From Oribacterium sp. WCC10 (lineage in GTDB: Bacteria > Bacillota > Clostridia > Lachnospirales > Lachnospiraceae), in contig NZ_FOPH01000011.1 in the NCBI RefSeq assembly GCF_900113415.1, positions 54,386-118,385 of the forward strand: a DNA stretch of 64,000 bases, read 5' to 3'. The notes beneath the pieces were generated by a model that saw only the letters and a list, made by a program, of their open reading frames with translations, searched no databases and was not told the origin of the DNA. Shown in pieces: positions 26,757-35,179 of this stretch. The position numbers were made by a program, and so were the translations under genes. Within the stretch, counting starts at the first letter, position 1, and the number at the start of each line of letters is the position of its first letter.

Positions 26757-26801
26757 TCATTTTCTGAATACAGACTAACACGGCGAAGCATTGCTGTCAA
26801 T

Positions 26802-27278
26802 CTAAATTTGGGAAATGGTTTTTTTAAGTGCGTAATTATAGAACTCTTCTTTCTTATCGCCTAAAATTCGATCGGACAGCATGTACCCGTGAAGTTTATC
26901 AGACATGACTATCACCATGTTTTTCTGTTTTATAACTTTCGGTATCCTGTTCCATGGAATATTTTCATGTTGATCACCCTGTTCAACATACATTCCGCTG
27001 TCATCAAAACCAAGTACCACACCCTTTGGCATGTTTTCTTTCTGTTTGATGCTCTGACCGTATATTGCAATAGGGTGAATGACGGGAAACAGCAGGCATC
27101 CGAATATGATCAGTGCCTTTACAAAAACATTTGCTGAAGCCCAGAATCTGAACGCAAGTATCAGCATAGCTGCAGTGAAAATAATGTTTACTGTTCCCGC
27201 CAGGGATCTGTAGGTTCTGGACATGGTTATATAGAATAATTCGGAAACATTCAGTTCCATATTAAACCGGTATTTCAA
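26802..27278 (-). CDS. YcxB-like membrane protein
   Basis: 158 residues. The start is TTG five or six bases after GGAGGACAGT; an internal ATG at residue 7 has no site. Two membrane segments (about 28-46 and 53-73), then a soluble domain with IPWNRIPKVIKQKNMVIVM, the pattern of the YcxB-like C-terminal family, whose function is unknown. It stands alone between the riboswitch and the TRAP operon terminator. Confidence 0.65.
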   Translation of the reverse strand: MKYRFNMELNVSELFYITMSRTYRSLAGTVNIIFTAAMLILAFRFWASANVFVKALIIFGCLLFPVIHPIAIYGQSIKQKENMPKGVVLGFDDSGMYVEQGDQHENIPWNRIPKVIKQKNMVIVMSDKLHGYMLSDRILGDKKEEFYNYALKKTISQI

Positions 27279-27302
27279 ACTGTCCTCCGTTTCAATAAAA
27301 AA

Positions 27303-27341
27303 GGGAACATCGGGGATAGATTCATTATCCCTTATGTTCCC
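27303..27341 (-). terminator. TRAP operon terminator
   Basis: GGGAACAT...ATGTTCCC with inner GGATA/TATCC. On the minus strand TTTTTTATT follows. It lies behind dctM, about 100 bases from its stop, with a dispersed repeat in between. Confidence 0.82.
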
Positions 27342-27353
27342 GTAAACTCAAGT

Positions 27354-27388
27354 TATGATGTCAGTGGCAAAAGTATTCACGCACTGAC
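27354..27388 (+). repeat. Dispersed 3'-end hairpin element, copy C
   Basis: TATGATGTCAGTGGCAAAAG begins the element. GTCAGTG pairs perfectly with CACTGAC around a loop that contains GCAAAAGTATT. It lies about 50 bases behind the dctM stop. Copies E and I have the same stem-loop shape. Confidence 0.6.
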
Positions 27389-27441
27389 TGGCGCTGATCC
27401 ATGCGTTCGTGCGCCGTGTGCTGCCAGACACTTCTGTCACA

Positions 27442-28743
27442 TTATCCGGCATATCCGAACATTCTTGGAACTCCCAAAGAGATTGCAGGAATAAAAGTAA
27501 TAAGCAAAAGTGCTATTATCATGCAAAGGTAGAATGGAAGTGTTGCCTTTACAACTCTCTCCATCTTTACTTTTCCGACAGCAGAACCTATGAAAAGTAC
27601 TGCACCTACCGGAGGTGTAAGAAGTCCTATACCACAGTTCAGTACCATCATTATTCCAAACTGTACCGGATCGATACCTATGGTTTTTGCGATAGGGAGA
27701 AGGATTGGTGTAGCTATCAGAATGATAGGTGCCATATCCATGATACATCCGAGTATAAGAAGTATCAGATTCAGTAAAAGTGCGATGATGACAGGGTTGT
27801 CTGTAACGCCTACAACGGCATTGGCTGCTATCTCAGGAACATGCAGTGTGGTAAGGCAATAGCCGAATATACTGGATGTTGAAATAAGTATGAGAACTAT
27901 GGCCAAAGTATCAACACATTTTTCAAGAGCCTGCCATACACCCTTCCATGTAAGCCCCTTGTAGATATATACACTGACTATAAGACTGTATATAACGGCG
28001 ATCGCTGCTGATTCTGTTGCGGTAAACCATCCTCCTACTACACCTACTACTACGATGATGACAGCGGCAAGAGCCCAAATGGATTTAACAAGCTGATTGC
28101 CCAGATTCTTAAAGGAAAACTTAGCACCCTTTGGATAGTTTCTTTTCTTGGAAATGATATAGGAACCGATCATAAGGGAAATCGCAAGTATAGCACCGGG
28201 AACGTATCCTGCAAGGAAAAGGCTTCCTACGGAGATTCCGCCTGCACTCATGGCATAAATGACCATATTATGACTCGGAGGAACCAGAAGTCCTTCACAT
28301 GAAGATGTGATGGTGACAGCGGTGGAAAAGTCATCATCATATCCCTGATCAACCATCATAGGGATGAGAATGCTTCCCAAAGATGCAGTATCGGCAGATG
28401 CAGATCCGGAAATACCTCCGAAGAAGTAAGATGCAACGATATTAACCATCGCCATACCACCGGTCATCCATCCTACACAGGCATCGGCAAGATCTATCAG
28501 TTTTTCTGATATTCCACCGGTTCCCATCAGAACACCCATGGTGATGAAGAAAGGTACTGCCATAAGAGAAAATGATCTGATACCTTTGACCATCTGCTGG
28601 GATATAGTGGAAAGTGGCAACCCCTGATACATGAGGCATGCAATGGATGCCAATGCTACTGCGTATGCAACGTGGAAACGCAGAAAGATCATAATTGCAA
28701 ATGTCACGAGAAGAACCGCAATTGCGGAGCTGTTAATAACCAT
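27442..28743 (-). CDS. dctM: TRAP transporter large permease DctM
   Basis: 433 residues, about 12 membrane segments, full length for the DctM/SiaM large subunit. Typical motifs: GIRSFSLMAVPFFITMG near residue 55, FGGISGSASADTASLGSI and VTITSSCEGLLVPPSHNMVIYA. It carries the substrate and sodium through the membrane. Overlaps the small permease by one base (TAATG). Order in the operon is binding protein, small permease, large permease. Confidence 0.95.
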   Translation of the reverse strand: MVINSSAIAVLLVTFAIMIFLRFHVAYAVALASIACLMYQGLPLSTISQQMVKGIRSFSLMAVPFFITMGVLMGTGGISEKLIDLADACVGWMTGGMAMVNIVASYFFGGISGSASADTASLGSILIPMMVDQGYDDDFSTAVTITSSCEGLLVPPSHNMVIYAMSAGGISVGSLFLAGYVPGAILAISLMIGSYIISKKRNYPKGAKFSFKNLGNQLVKSIWALAAVIIVVVGVVGGWFTATESAAIAVIYSLIVSVYIYKGLTWKGVWQALEKCVDTLAIVLILISTSSIFGYCLTTLHVPEIAANAVVGVTDNPVIIALLLNLILLILGCIMDMAPIILIATPILLPIAKTIGIDPVQFGIMMVLNCGIGLLTPPVGAVLFIGSAVGKVKMERVVKATLPFYLCMIIALLLITFIPAISLGVPRMFGYAG

Positions 28744-29276
28744 TACCGGACCTCCTTCTTCTCATCTTTGATGAAGATTTTTCTGAAATGTCCGTAGATG
28801 GACTCCAGTTCAAAGATAAACATCGCGACTCCTGCTATAGGAATCGGATAATAGTACCATGCCCTTGAAAGCCAAGTGATACTGATGAATGTTCCCTTAC
28901 TTCCAACGGTAGAGGCGTACTGCCAGCCTACAACCATCATTATCACTGCCAAAATAAGAACAAATACATCTGCAAGAATATCCAAAAATATGATCACACT
29001 TTCAGGCAGGTATCTGTCAAATGCAGTCATCCTTATATGCGCTTTACTCCTGATTGCAAGTGATGCGGACAGAACTGCCATATAGGACATAAGTGTGAGT
29101 ACAACCTCCTCAACCCATGCCTGATGAGGTATGAAATCAAGATAACGTGCCAGGACTGCAAAACTGACAAGAACGATGTCTCCTATAAGCAGAATCTTGC
29201 ACAAAACAAGAACGAACTTATATACGGCGTCATAGATGGGTTTTGCTTTATCCACTGTTCTGAAAAAGCTTTCCAT
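28743..29276 (-). CDS. dctQ: TRAP transporter small permease DctQ
   Basis: 177 residues with four membrane segments, as expected. It contains the signature WVEEVVLTLMSYMAVLSASLAIRSKAHIRM, which is the core of the DctQ family. It helps the large permease dock to the binding protein. The gene overlaps dctM by one base and follows dctP by about 70 bases with a terminator-like hairpin between them. Confidence 0.94.
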   Translation of the reverse strand: MESFFRTVDKAKPIYDAVYKFVLVLCKILLIGDIVLVSFAVLARYLDFIPHQAWVEEVVLTLMSYMAVLSASLAIRSKAHIRMTAFDRYLPESVIIFLDILADVFVLILAVIMMVVGWQYASTVGSKGTFISITWLSRAWYYYPIPIAGVAMFIFELESIYGHFRKIFIKDEKKEVR

Positions 29277-29298
29277 TTCTTTCCTCCTTAAGACTTTT

Positions 29299-29329
29299 AA
29301 AAAGGGGCACAGCTAAGAATCTGTGCCCC
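29299..29329 (-). terminator. Intra-operon hairpin between dctP and dctQ
   Basis: GGGGCACAG pairs perfectly with CTGTGCCCC. On the minus strand TTTTT follows. It lies between the binding-protein gene and the small permease gene, where a partial terminator would give more binding protein than permease. Confidence 0.75.
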
Positions 29330-29344
29330 CAATGTTTTTTTAAC

Positions 29345-30454
29345 TTACTTGGCAAGATCAAGAATCTTCTGATAAAGATCTTCCTGTCCCTTGATATTGT
29401 CGGCGATGACCTGCTTTGTAGCTTCCTGCCATGGAGTCTTATCGTCAACATCCACAACATTTACTCCGCTTGCTCTAAGTGCATCAAGAACCTCGTTCTC
29501 CTTCTGCTCTGAGATTGACTTGTTGTACTCGCCTGCAGCCTTACCGGCCTCCATAAGGATATTCTGCTGCTCTTCTGTAAGCTTGTTCCATGCGTCCTCA
29601 GAGATAACAACCTGGATTGCACCAAGTGTATGTCCGTCAAGGATCAGATTAGGAGCAACCTCATCAAAAGCATTAGACTTGTAGTTTGCGATAGGCTGTT
29701 CAGCTCCATCACATACACCTGTCTGAAGTGCTGAATAAAGCTCTGTAAATGCAACCTCAGTAGCATTGGCACCAAGACCGGATACAAGACCTACCATTAC
29801 AGGGTCGTTGGATACACGGATCTTCTTGCCCTTGAAATCATCAATGCCTGAAACAGGATCCTTGGTGAAGAAATGACGGAAACCTTCTTCGCCGTAGAAA
29901 AGACCTATAAGATTTGTTCCGTTCTGTGATGGCTCATCAAGGAATTCTCTTGCGAGATCTGACTCTGCAAACTTCCAGAAGTGATCTCTGCTTACAAATG
30001 TGTAAGGAAGTGAAAGAAGCTTTGACTTTTCTCCGCCATAGCTTGTAAGTGCAAATGCTGAGATTCTGGAAATATCTACTGTTCCGGTACCGCCAAGCAT
30101 TCCGTCAAGAACTTCATTCTCAGTACCAAGTACGCCGCTTGCCTGAATATCAATGATGATGCTTCCGTTGGAACGACTCTCAACTTCTTCCTTGAACTTC
30201 TGTCCTGTCATACCAACTATGGTATCAAGAGGGTTTACCTCGGCATAAGTAAGGACTATGGCATCCTCTGAAGCTTTGGCAGCTGTCTCTGCAGTAGTCT
30301 CTGCAGTAGTCTCTGCTTTACTTTCTGCAGCCTTTTCGGTTGCAGCAGGTGCTGCTGAAGTGTTGCCCCCGTCAGTAGTTGTCTTTCCGCCACATGCAGC
30401 CATGGAAACAACCATAGTTGCACATAAAAGTGTTGATAAAACTTTTCTCTTCAT
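29345..30454 (-). CDS. dctP: TRAP transporter solute-binding protein DctP
   Basis: 369 residues. Signal peptide with lipobox VSMAACG, Ala/Glu/Thr-rich linker, then the DctP family domain: VNPLDTIVGMTGQKFKEEVE, GILG-like segment GVLGTENEVLDGMLGGTGTVDIS, FKGKKIRVSNDPVMVGLVSGLGANATEVAFTELYSALQTGVCDGAEQP. The conserved Arg in GKKIRVS normally binds a substrate carboxylate. Substrate: probably a uronate or other organic acid, judged from the KdgF-like cupin upstream (inference). GGAGG lies 7 bases before the ATG. Confidence 0.94.
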   Translation of the reverse strand: MKRKVLSTLLCATMVVSMAACGGKTTTDGGNTSAAPAATEKAAESKAETTAETTAETAAKASEDAIVLTYAEVNPLDTIVGMTGQKFKEEVESRSNGSIIIDIQASGVLGTENEVLDGMLGGTGTVDISRISAFALTSYGGEKSKLLSLPYTFVSRDHFWKFAESDLAREFLDEPSQNGTNLIGLFYGEEGFRHFFTKDPVSGIDDFKGKKIRVSNDPVMVGLVSGLGANATEVAFTELYSALQTGVCDGAEQPIANYKSNAFDEVAPNLILDGHTLGAIQVVISEDAWNKLTEEQQNILMEAGKAAGEYNKSISEQKENEVLDALRASGVNVVDVDDKTPWQEATKQVIADNIKGQEDLYQKILDLAK

Positions 30455-30644
30455 CTCTACCTCCTTAAAATTAAAGGATAAGTTCCGTCATTATGCATTT
30501 CGGATTCCGGAACATAATATCCTTTTCACAATTAACATATGATTTGATTATAATAACTATCACCCGGAAAGTAAAGCGAAGATTGGTTACCTTGCAATAT
30601 AACCTCAAATTTGAAAACACTTACAGTCGTGATATTACACAAAC

Positions 30645-30684
30645 GATGTGAACACCAAAAGTATTTGCAGCTTACTGATGATGC
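30645..30684 (+). repeat. Dispersed 3'-end hairpin element, copy F (degenerate)
   Basis: GATGTGAACACCAAAAG followed by TATTTGCAGC matches the core motif with changes in the middle. It ends 3 bases before the stop of the cupin gene. The terminal pairing is weak (GTGAA/CTTAC), so this copy is less certain. Confidence 0.45.
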
Positions 30685-30687
30685 ATA

Positions 30688-31029
30688 TCATACAAATTCA
30701 TCTCTCATAGGATTAAAGCAGTCAAGAAGGATGCCTTCCTCAATGCATACACAACCATGCTCTATCCCATTCTTCTTTAAAAGTGTATCTCCTGCACTTA
30801 CGATTTTTTTCTCATCACCTATGGTGAACTCGAATTTTCCACTGACGATATATGTGATCTGGGTATGCGGATGGGAATGCATGGCACCTATACCGCCTTT
30901 TTCGAAATGATTTTCAACCACCATCATCTCATCGGTATAACTTAAGATCTTTCGCTTTACTCCTTTGCCGCATTCCTCAAAGTCAATGTCACTGTTAAAT
31001 GTCCAAATTGCATTTTTGGTATTTTTCAT
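30688..31029 (-). CDS. Cupin domain protein, KdgF-like
   Basis: 113 residues starting at MKNTKN, with GGAGG about 5 bases upstream; an ATG 4 codons earlier overlaps that site and was rejected. The beta-barrel metal motif GAMHSHPHTQITYIVSGKFEFTIG and the second cupin motif GDTLLKKNGIEHGC are complete. The pattern resembles KdgF, which converts linear unsaturated uronates in pectin or alginate breakdown, and generic single-domain cupins. It is immediately upstream of the TRAP genes and downstream of the MFS gene, suggesting a uronate catabolic role that remains unproven. Confidence 0.8.
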   Translation of the reverse strand: MKNTKNAIWTFNSDIDFEECGKGVKRKILSYTDEMMVVENHFEKGGIGAMHSHPHTQITYIVSGKFEFTIGDEKKIVSAGDTLLKKNGIEHGCVCIEEGILLDCFNPMRDEFV

Positions 31030-31065
31030 ATATGCCTCCATAAATATTTTGATAAATTCAGTTTA

Positions 31066-31097
31066 CAAAAAATCAGAGGGTATTTCACCTCTGATTT
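31066..31097 (-). terminator. MFS gene terminator
   Basis: AAATCAGAGG pairs with CCTCTGATTT; on the minus strand TTTTTTG follows. It lies between the MFS gene and the cupin gene, 27 bases behind the MFS stop, so the two are separate units or only partly read through. Confidence 0.8.
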
Positions 31098-31123
31098 GTA
31101 GAATGCGGAATGATCCATATGCA

Positions 31124-32302
31124 TCAATCACGGGATGTTTTCCTGACAAACATCACAAGTTTCATGATACATATCATATCTATAAAGAGCGCAACAGCTA
31201 TGGTGCTTAATCCTACTGATATGCCGAAATTCTTTGCAACCATACCTACTATGGCTGGCATGATTATTGATCCGAAGCTGGCTGTTGTCAGTATAAAACT
31301 CCAGGCCAAACTGTATTTCTTAATGAGCTCACCCGCAAACGAAACCGTGGTGGCGTAAATTCCCGCCATAGAAAATCCAAATCCCATGATTCCGATAATG
31401 ATGGGTGATGTTGTTTTGGAAGTGATAAGAACAAGAAAGAAAACAACTATGCCGATACCCATGACAGGAAGGAGATTTTCCTTTTTATGGTTTGTTGACA
31501 GCCAGGCCACCATAAGTCTTCCGGCAAGTATCATGACCCAAAGGATGCTGGCGGTTATCTGAGACAGATTAGGATTCAGAAGACCCGTGTCCTTGAAATA
31601 GGTTATCATCCATCCGATGACTCCCGATTCGGCACATAAGTAGAAAAACAGTGTTGAAGTACAAATGTAAAACAGCGGCTCCCTGAAAAATCCGAAGGCA
31701 TCTTCTCTTTGTGTGCCAACTTCGGATTTATTATCTTTTTGTCCTTCATCCTCAGGGATAAGATAATAAAGAATACAGGTTATCACTCCAAGTATCGCAA
31801 GAAACCAGCATGCATAAATCCAGTGTTCACTGTTTGTTCCGGTAAAAAGCATGAGTATAAGAGGAAATAAAAAAGCTCCCACGGCAAAGCATGCATGAAG
31901 GCAGTTTAGAGCCCAGGCCATACCTGTTGCTATAGAATTGATCTTCACATTGCAATAATTGCTGGTTGCACCTCTTGCCAGGCCTGTAGCCAGAAATGCA
32001 AATACTAAAAGAGGTCTGCTGCCTGACAGCATCAGCAGCACGGAAATCGGGAAAAAGCTCTCAAACAGCAGTATGCTTTTCTTTTTTCCAATCAACAAAG
32101 GAAGCGTTCCTGAAATAAAACCGGCCAGTAGATTTCCTACCGAATGAAGACTTACTATAAGACCACAAAAGGCATAGTCAAGACTATAGGTGTCTCTCAA
32201 GAACGGAAGTAACGATCCTATGGAAAGCGCCAGCATTCCATTTGCGATAAATATCGCATAGCAAAATATAAACTCTTTTCTCCTGATAATATCGTTTTTA
32301 AT
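31124..32302 (-). CDS. MFS transporter, probable ATT start
   Basis: Major facilitator carrier, 392 residues in this reading. From the first in-frame ATG (at 32236) the protein would begin inside membrane segment 1. Upstream codons KNDIIRRKEFIFCYAIFIANG complete that segment. The only start with a ribosome site there is ATT, six bases after GGGGAGGG. The core has 12 membrane segments, with the sequence GFSMAGIYATTVSFAGEL late in the protein. Substrate unknown; the neighbouring cupin and TRAP genes hint at sugar acids. The ATT start is unusual (known for infC) and could also mark a start-codon mutation. Confidence 0.75.
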   Translation of the reverse strand: MKNDIIRRKEFIFCYAIFIANGMLALSIGSLLPFLRDTYSLDYAFCGLIVSLHSVGNLLAGFISGTLPLLIGKKKSILLFESFFPISVLLMLSGSRPLLVFAFLATGLARGATSNYCNVKINSIATGMAWALNCLHACFAVGAFLFPLILMLFTGTNSEHWIYACWFLAILGVITCILYYLIPEDEGQKDNKSEVGTQREDAFGFFREPLFYICTSTLFFYLCAESGVIGWMITYFKDTGLLNPNLSQITASILWVMILAGRLMVAWLSTNHKKENLLPVMGIGIVVFFLVLITSKTTSPIIIGIMGFGFSMAGIYATTVSFAGELIKKYSLAWSFILTTASFGSIIMPAIVGMVAKNFGISVGLSTIAVALFIDMICIMKLVMFVRKTSRD

Positions 32303-32337
32303 AAGTATCCCTCCCCATCCGGCAGATGCATTCTACA

Positions 32338-32445
32338 TCATACGTTAATGTAAAAGCTATTCCGGTTACGTATGATTCGGATCATAAAGCTGAAATCATC
32401 GTTCAGGAACGTGATCCGGTACTTTTGACCCTTGAATTATCATAA
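32338..32445 (-). repeat. Dispersed 3'-end hairpin element, copy H
   Basis: Minus-strand copy. CAAAAGTACC, ATCACGTT and AACGATGATTT are followed by TTTATGATC, in the same order as copy A. The inner stem is CGTT/AACG where copy A has CGTG/CACG. A second perfect hairpin, ATCATACGT/ACGTATGAT (plus strand, 32338-32376), follows. It lies 58 bases behind the stop of the secreted-protein gene. Confidence 0.65.
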
Positions 32446-32503
32446 CACATTATGAAACCGTTTTCATACATGATGAGTTATCATGTGGGGCAGGAATTAT
32501 GAT

Positions 32504-33280
32504 TTAACCGGTGATATCCTTCATTGTTCCTGTAGGAGCTGAACCAAGGAGAACACAGAAGCCGACTTCGGATTCTGCCCTGTCCTGAGCATTTTCATCA
32601 TCTGCGCTTCCTACGGCTTGAATCACAGAAGTTGAAGATGTACCTGAGAGAGCTGATCCGGAGGTGTCAGTACTTTTATAGTTTGAGTTGCTTTCATAAT
32701 TCAAGGTTGAACTGATGCCGGGGTTTCCTTCTTCATCCAACTTGCTTACTGCATTTATGACGGGTGTTGTGGAAGTAGCTGCACTTTTCGCAGATGTTTC
32801 CCAGGATGAATATGAAGCTGAGGTATCTTGTGATGATACAGTGTTCTGAGTAGCTGTTACAGCATCATCTAAGCTTGAAACTGCATTTATAACCGGTGTT
32901 GAAACATAGTTTCTGCTGCTTTCTGATGATGCAGATACAGCTGAATATGATGAGACCGACTGAACCGAACTTATCTCATCTGTTGCAGCTGAAGCAGCTG
33001 TGATAGTAGGCACCTGAGTCTGAGAGACTCTGGTACCTGTATTTTGAGAAGAGGAGGTACCTGTACCTGATGTGACTGTAGAGGCAGTGACATAATTTGT
33101 ATTGTTGTTTAAAACGGTTGATTGTGATGTAGTAGCTGTTGTTGAGGATGATAGCTGAGTTGTTCCAGGTAATGATGAAATCGTTACAACATTGTCGGCC
33201 AATGCTGTGCCGGCTGAACCCATAGTTATAAAACTGCTCATCATCAAAATCGCAGAAAGTTTTGTGATAGATTTCTTCAT
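32504..33280 (-). CDS. Secreted Ser/Thr-rich low-complexity protein
   Basis: 258 residues starting at MKKSITKLSAILMMSSFITMGSAG, a signal peptide cut after TALA. AAAGG lies about 8 bases upstream. The mature protein is mostly Ser, Thr, Ala, Val and Asn, without cysteine until the C-terminal VGFCVLLGSAPTG. It contains three spaced copies of a motif: TPVINAVSSLDDA, TPVINAVSKLDEEG and TSVIQAVGSADDEN. No known domain is recognised. It may be an exported or surface-associated linker-type protein. Not in an operon. Confidence 0.65.
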   Translation of the reverse strand: MKKSITKLSAILMMSSFITMGSAGTALADNVVTISSLPGTTQLSSSTTATTSQSTVLNNNTNYVTASTVTSGTGTSSSQNTGTRVSQTQVPTITAASAATDEISSVQSVSSYSAVSASSESSRNYVSTPVINAVSSLDDAVTATQNTVSSQDTSASYSSWETSAKSAATSTTPVINAVSKLDEEGNPGISSTLNYESNSNYKSTDTSGSALSGTSSTSVIQAVGSADDENAQDRAESEVGFCVLLGSAPTGTMKDITG

Positions 33281-33404
33281 GGTTTTTCCTTTATCATAGC
33301 AATCATTACTGACTGAAATATCGTGATGTGTCATATTGTTACTTACATTATATCTTTATTTTTTACTTTGATATTTTACATTTGTTCTACGATTTAAGGA
33401 TGTA

Positions 33405-33441
33405 AAAAACACGATTCATGGATTACATGAATCGTGTTTTT
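33405..33441 (-). terminator. Terminator of the M28-like gene
   Basis: AAAAACACGATTCATG pairs perfectly with CATGAATCGTGTTTTT around GATTA. Its position 131 bases behind the stop of the M28-like gene and upstream of the secreted-protein gene suggests it ends the former. Confidence 0.82.
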
Positions 33442-33488
33442 AATGAAGTACTGATTAACTTAGTGTTTCCTTAGCGCCTCGGGCGTCT

Positions 33489-33548
33489 GGACACGTGTTT
33501 TTAAAGGGAATTGATGCCTTGCATCAGGAATCCGACTGGGGAAACGCT
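33489..33548 (-). repeat. Dispersed hairpin repeat, family 2, copy 2
   Basis: Read on the minus strand it follows copy 1 (4341-4399) block by block: TTTCCCC, CGGATT, GATGC-AAG-GCATCAA, CCCTTT, AAAA, CGTG. It lies 24 bases behind the stop of the M28-like gene. Confidence 0.6.
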
Positions 33549-33571
33549 TTAATCAGCGTTTTATTAAGTAT

Positions 33572-35176
33572 TTATCCCGGAACAATGCATAGACTGTATC
33601 CTCCGGAAGTCATGTCACGAAGGGCTTCCGAACTGTCGGCCTGGGATAACTGATATATTGCGGAACCATCAGTATCTTTCCAGAAATATGTTCCGTCAGA
33701 CTCTTCTGCTTCCCCGAAGAGATTGCTGAGTATCTGCTGCATTTCTTCTTTTGACTTTCCCGTATCTTTTGAATCGATGGTTACTTTTGAAAGGCCATCG
33801 CCTCTAAAATGGAAAAGTACCGAAACCGGTGAATCAAAATTAAGTATATATAGATGCCCTGAATAGAGTTTACGGCCATTTCCGTCTGTATCACCTGTTT
33901 CGGTAAGACTTACAGCAAAGTTTTCGCATATACGCCTAAATTCTGATGAAGAATTGGATAAAGATACATTATCGGATGAGAACACATCCTTTCCTTTACG
34001 AAATGAACCCGAACAAATTACGGTTTTGTCTGAAGAACCGAGTTCCGACAACAATGCGTTCTTTCTCTTTGCTATGCCGAGTATGATATCACCTATCACT
34101 GCCGAAGCATCTGCAACTTCATCCTGACTTATGTCTTCTATGGATTTTGCGGAACCCGCCTTTTCGACAGTTGCCTGCCTGAGATATGCAGATGGGATCC
34201 CGTTTATATGAAAAGCTGCCGAGCAGTTATGCTTATCCTGATCTGTTGAAGTTTTCTGTCCTGTCATCTTCTTAAGAGAAGCAGAAAGAGAGGATGCAAC
34301 AGGATTGTTGATTCCGTTTGCTGTATAAATCTCAAATCCTGTGTAGTCGCTTAATGCTTTCATATCAAAAGAAATGTCACAGGCGATACGAGCTTTCTCT
34401 TCTTCAGATAATGATTCTATATATCTGTATGCGGCATCCTGTCCTTCTCTTCCGTCTTTCGAAATCATAAACCGGATTTCAAAATCAGCGTCTAAGGCGG
34501 ATAGCTTCTGCGCCAATGATTCAAGCACTGCTATATCTCCTGCTCCTTCGGAAAATCCATCCCGGGAAGAATCACACGGAAGTGCCGTTGATATAAGAAT
34601 GATGTCAGAAGAATCGCCGGAAACAGAGGCTTTTTTCACTGCACTGAGATATCTGACAGTCTGCAATGAATCTTTGTTTTCCTGATCAGAACACCTCGGA
34701 TCTGTATCATGGTTATCCTGGTGCGATTCATCAGATGTTTCCTCATGCGTGTCATCTTCGGTTTTTATGACCTGTTTGCCGGAATTGATGTCTGTTGTTT
34801 CGACAAATGACTTTACATTCACATCATATCCGTATCCTGCAAGTCTTCCGGACAGAGCATCAAGCTGGGTCTTTTCATTTTCGGCTTCGTTTCCGCTATG
34901 ATCTTTATAAACATTTTCAATGGCCTGCAATGAAGATTTCACATACTTTTTGTAGTCGGAACCGTCTGTTCGAATATGCTGGTACACGAGTCTGGGCATA
35001 AGCATCAGCACGGAAAGCAGCAATGCCATGATTCCGGAGCAGATGTACTGTTTCTCTTTATACAGATAACCGTGGAGCAGCTGCATGGCACTGTATACTA
35101 TGGTGAGCACGCCGGTTACATATATCAAAAGCAGGATGATGTCAAAGGGGTCTTTAAGTAGATTGGAAAGATTCAT
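33572..35176 (-). CDS. Membrane-anchored M28 peptidase-like protein, catalytic residues altered
   Basis: 534 residues. Two N-terminal membrane segments (about 12-35 and 42-60) then a soluble domain. The fold resembles the M28 aminopeptidase family: DIILISTALPCDSSRDGFSEGAGDIAVLESLAQKL at the first metal site and FEIRFMISKDGREGQDAAYRYIESL at the position where active members have an EE pair. Here the latter reads KD-G, and the first His-x-Asp is replaced, so catalysis is doubtful. A highly acidic insert (TEDDTHEETSDESHQDNHDTD) lies near residue 140. It is 3 bases behind the gene at 35180-35410, so the two are co-transcribed. It may be a pseudo-enzyme with a structural or regulatory role. Confidence 0.6.
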   Translation of the reverse strand: MNLSNLLKDPFDIILLLIYVTGVLTIVYSAMQLLHGYLYKEKQYICSGIMALLLSVLMLMPRLVYQHIRTDGSDYKKYVKSSLQAIENVYKDHSGNEAENEKTQLDALSGRLAGYGYDVNVKSFVETTDINSGKQVIKTEDDTHEETSDESHQDNHDTDPRCSDQENKDSLQTVRYLSAVKKASVSGDSSDIILISTALPCDSSRDGFSEGAGDIAVLESLAQKLSALDADFEIRFMISKDGREGQDAAYRYIESLSEEEKARIACDISFDMKALSDYTGFEIYTANGINNPVASSLSASLKKMTGQKTSTDQDKHNCSAAFHINGIPSAYLRQATVEKAGSAKSIEDISQDEVADASAVIGDIILGIAKRKNALLSELGSSDKTVICSGSFRKGKDVFSSDNVSLSNSSSEFRRICENFAVSLTETGDTDGNGRKLYSGHLYILNFDSPVSVLFHFRGDGLSKVTIDSKDTGKSKEEMQQILSNLFGEAEESDGTYFWKDTDGSAIYQLSQADSSEALRDMTSGGYSLCIVPG

Positions 35177-35179
35177 AGC

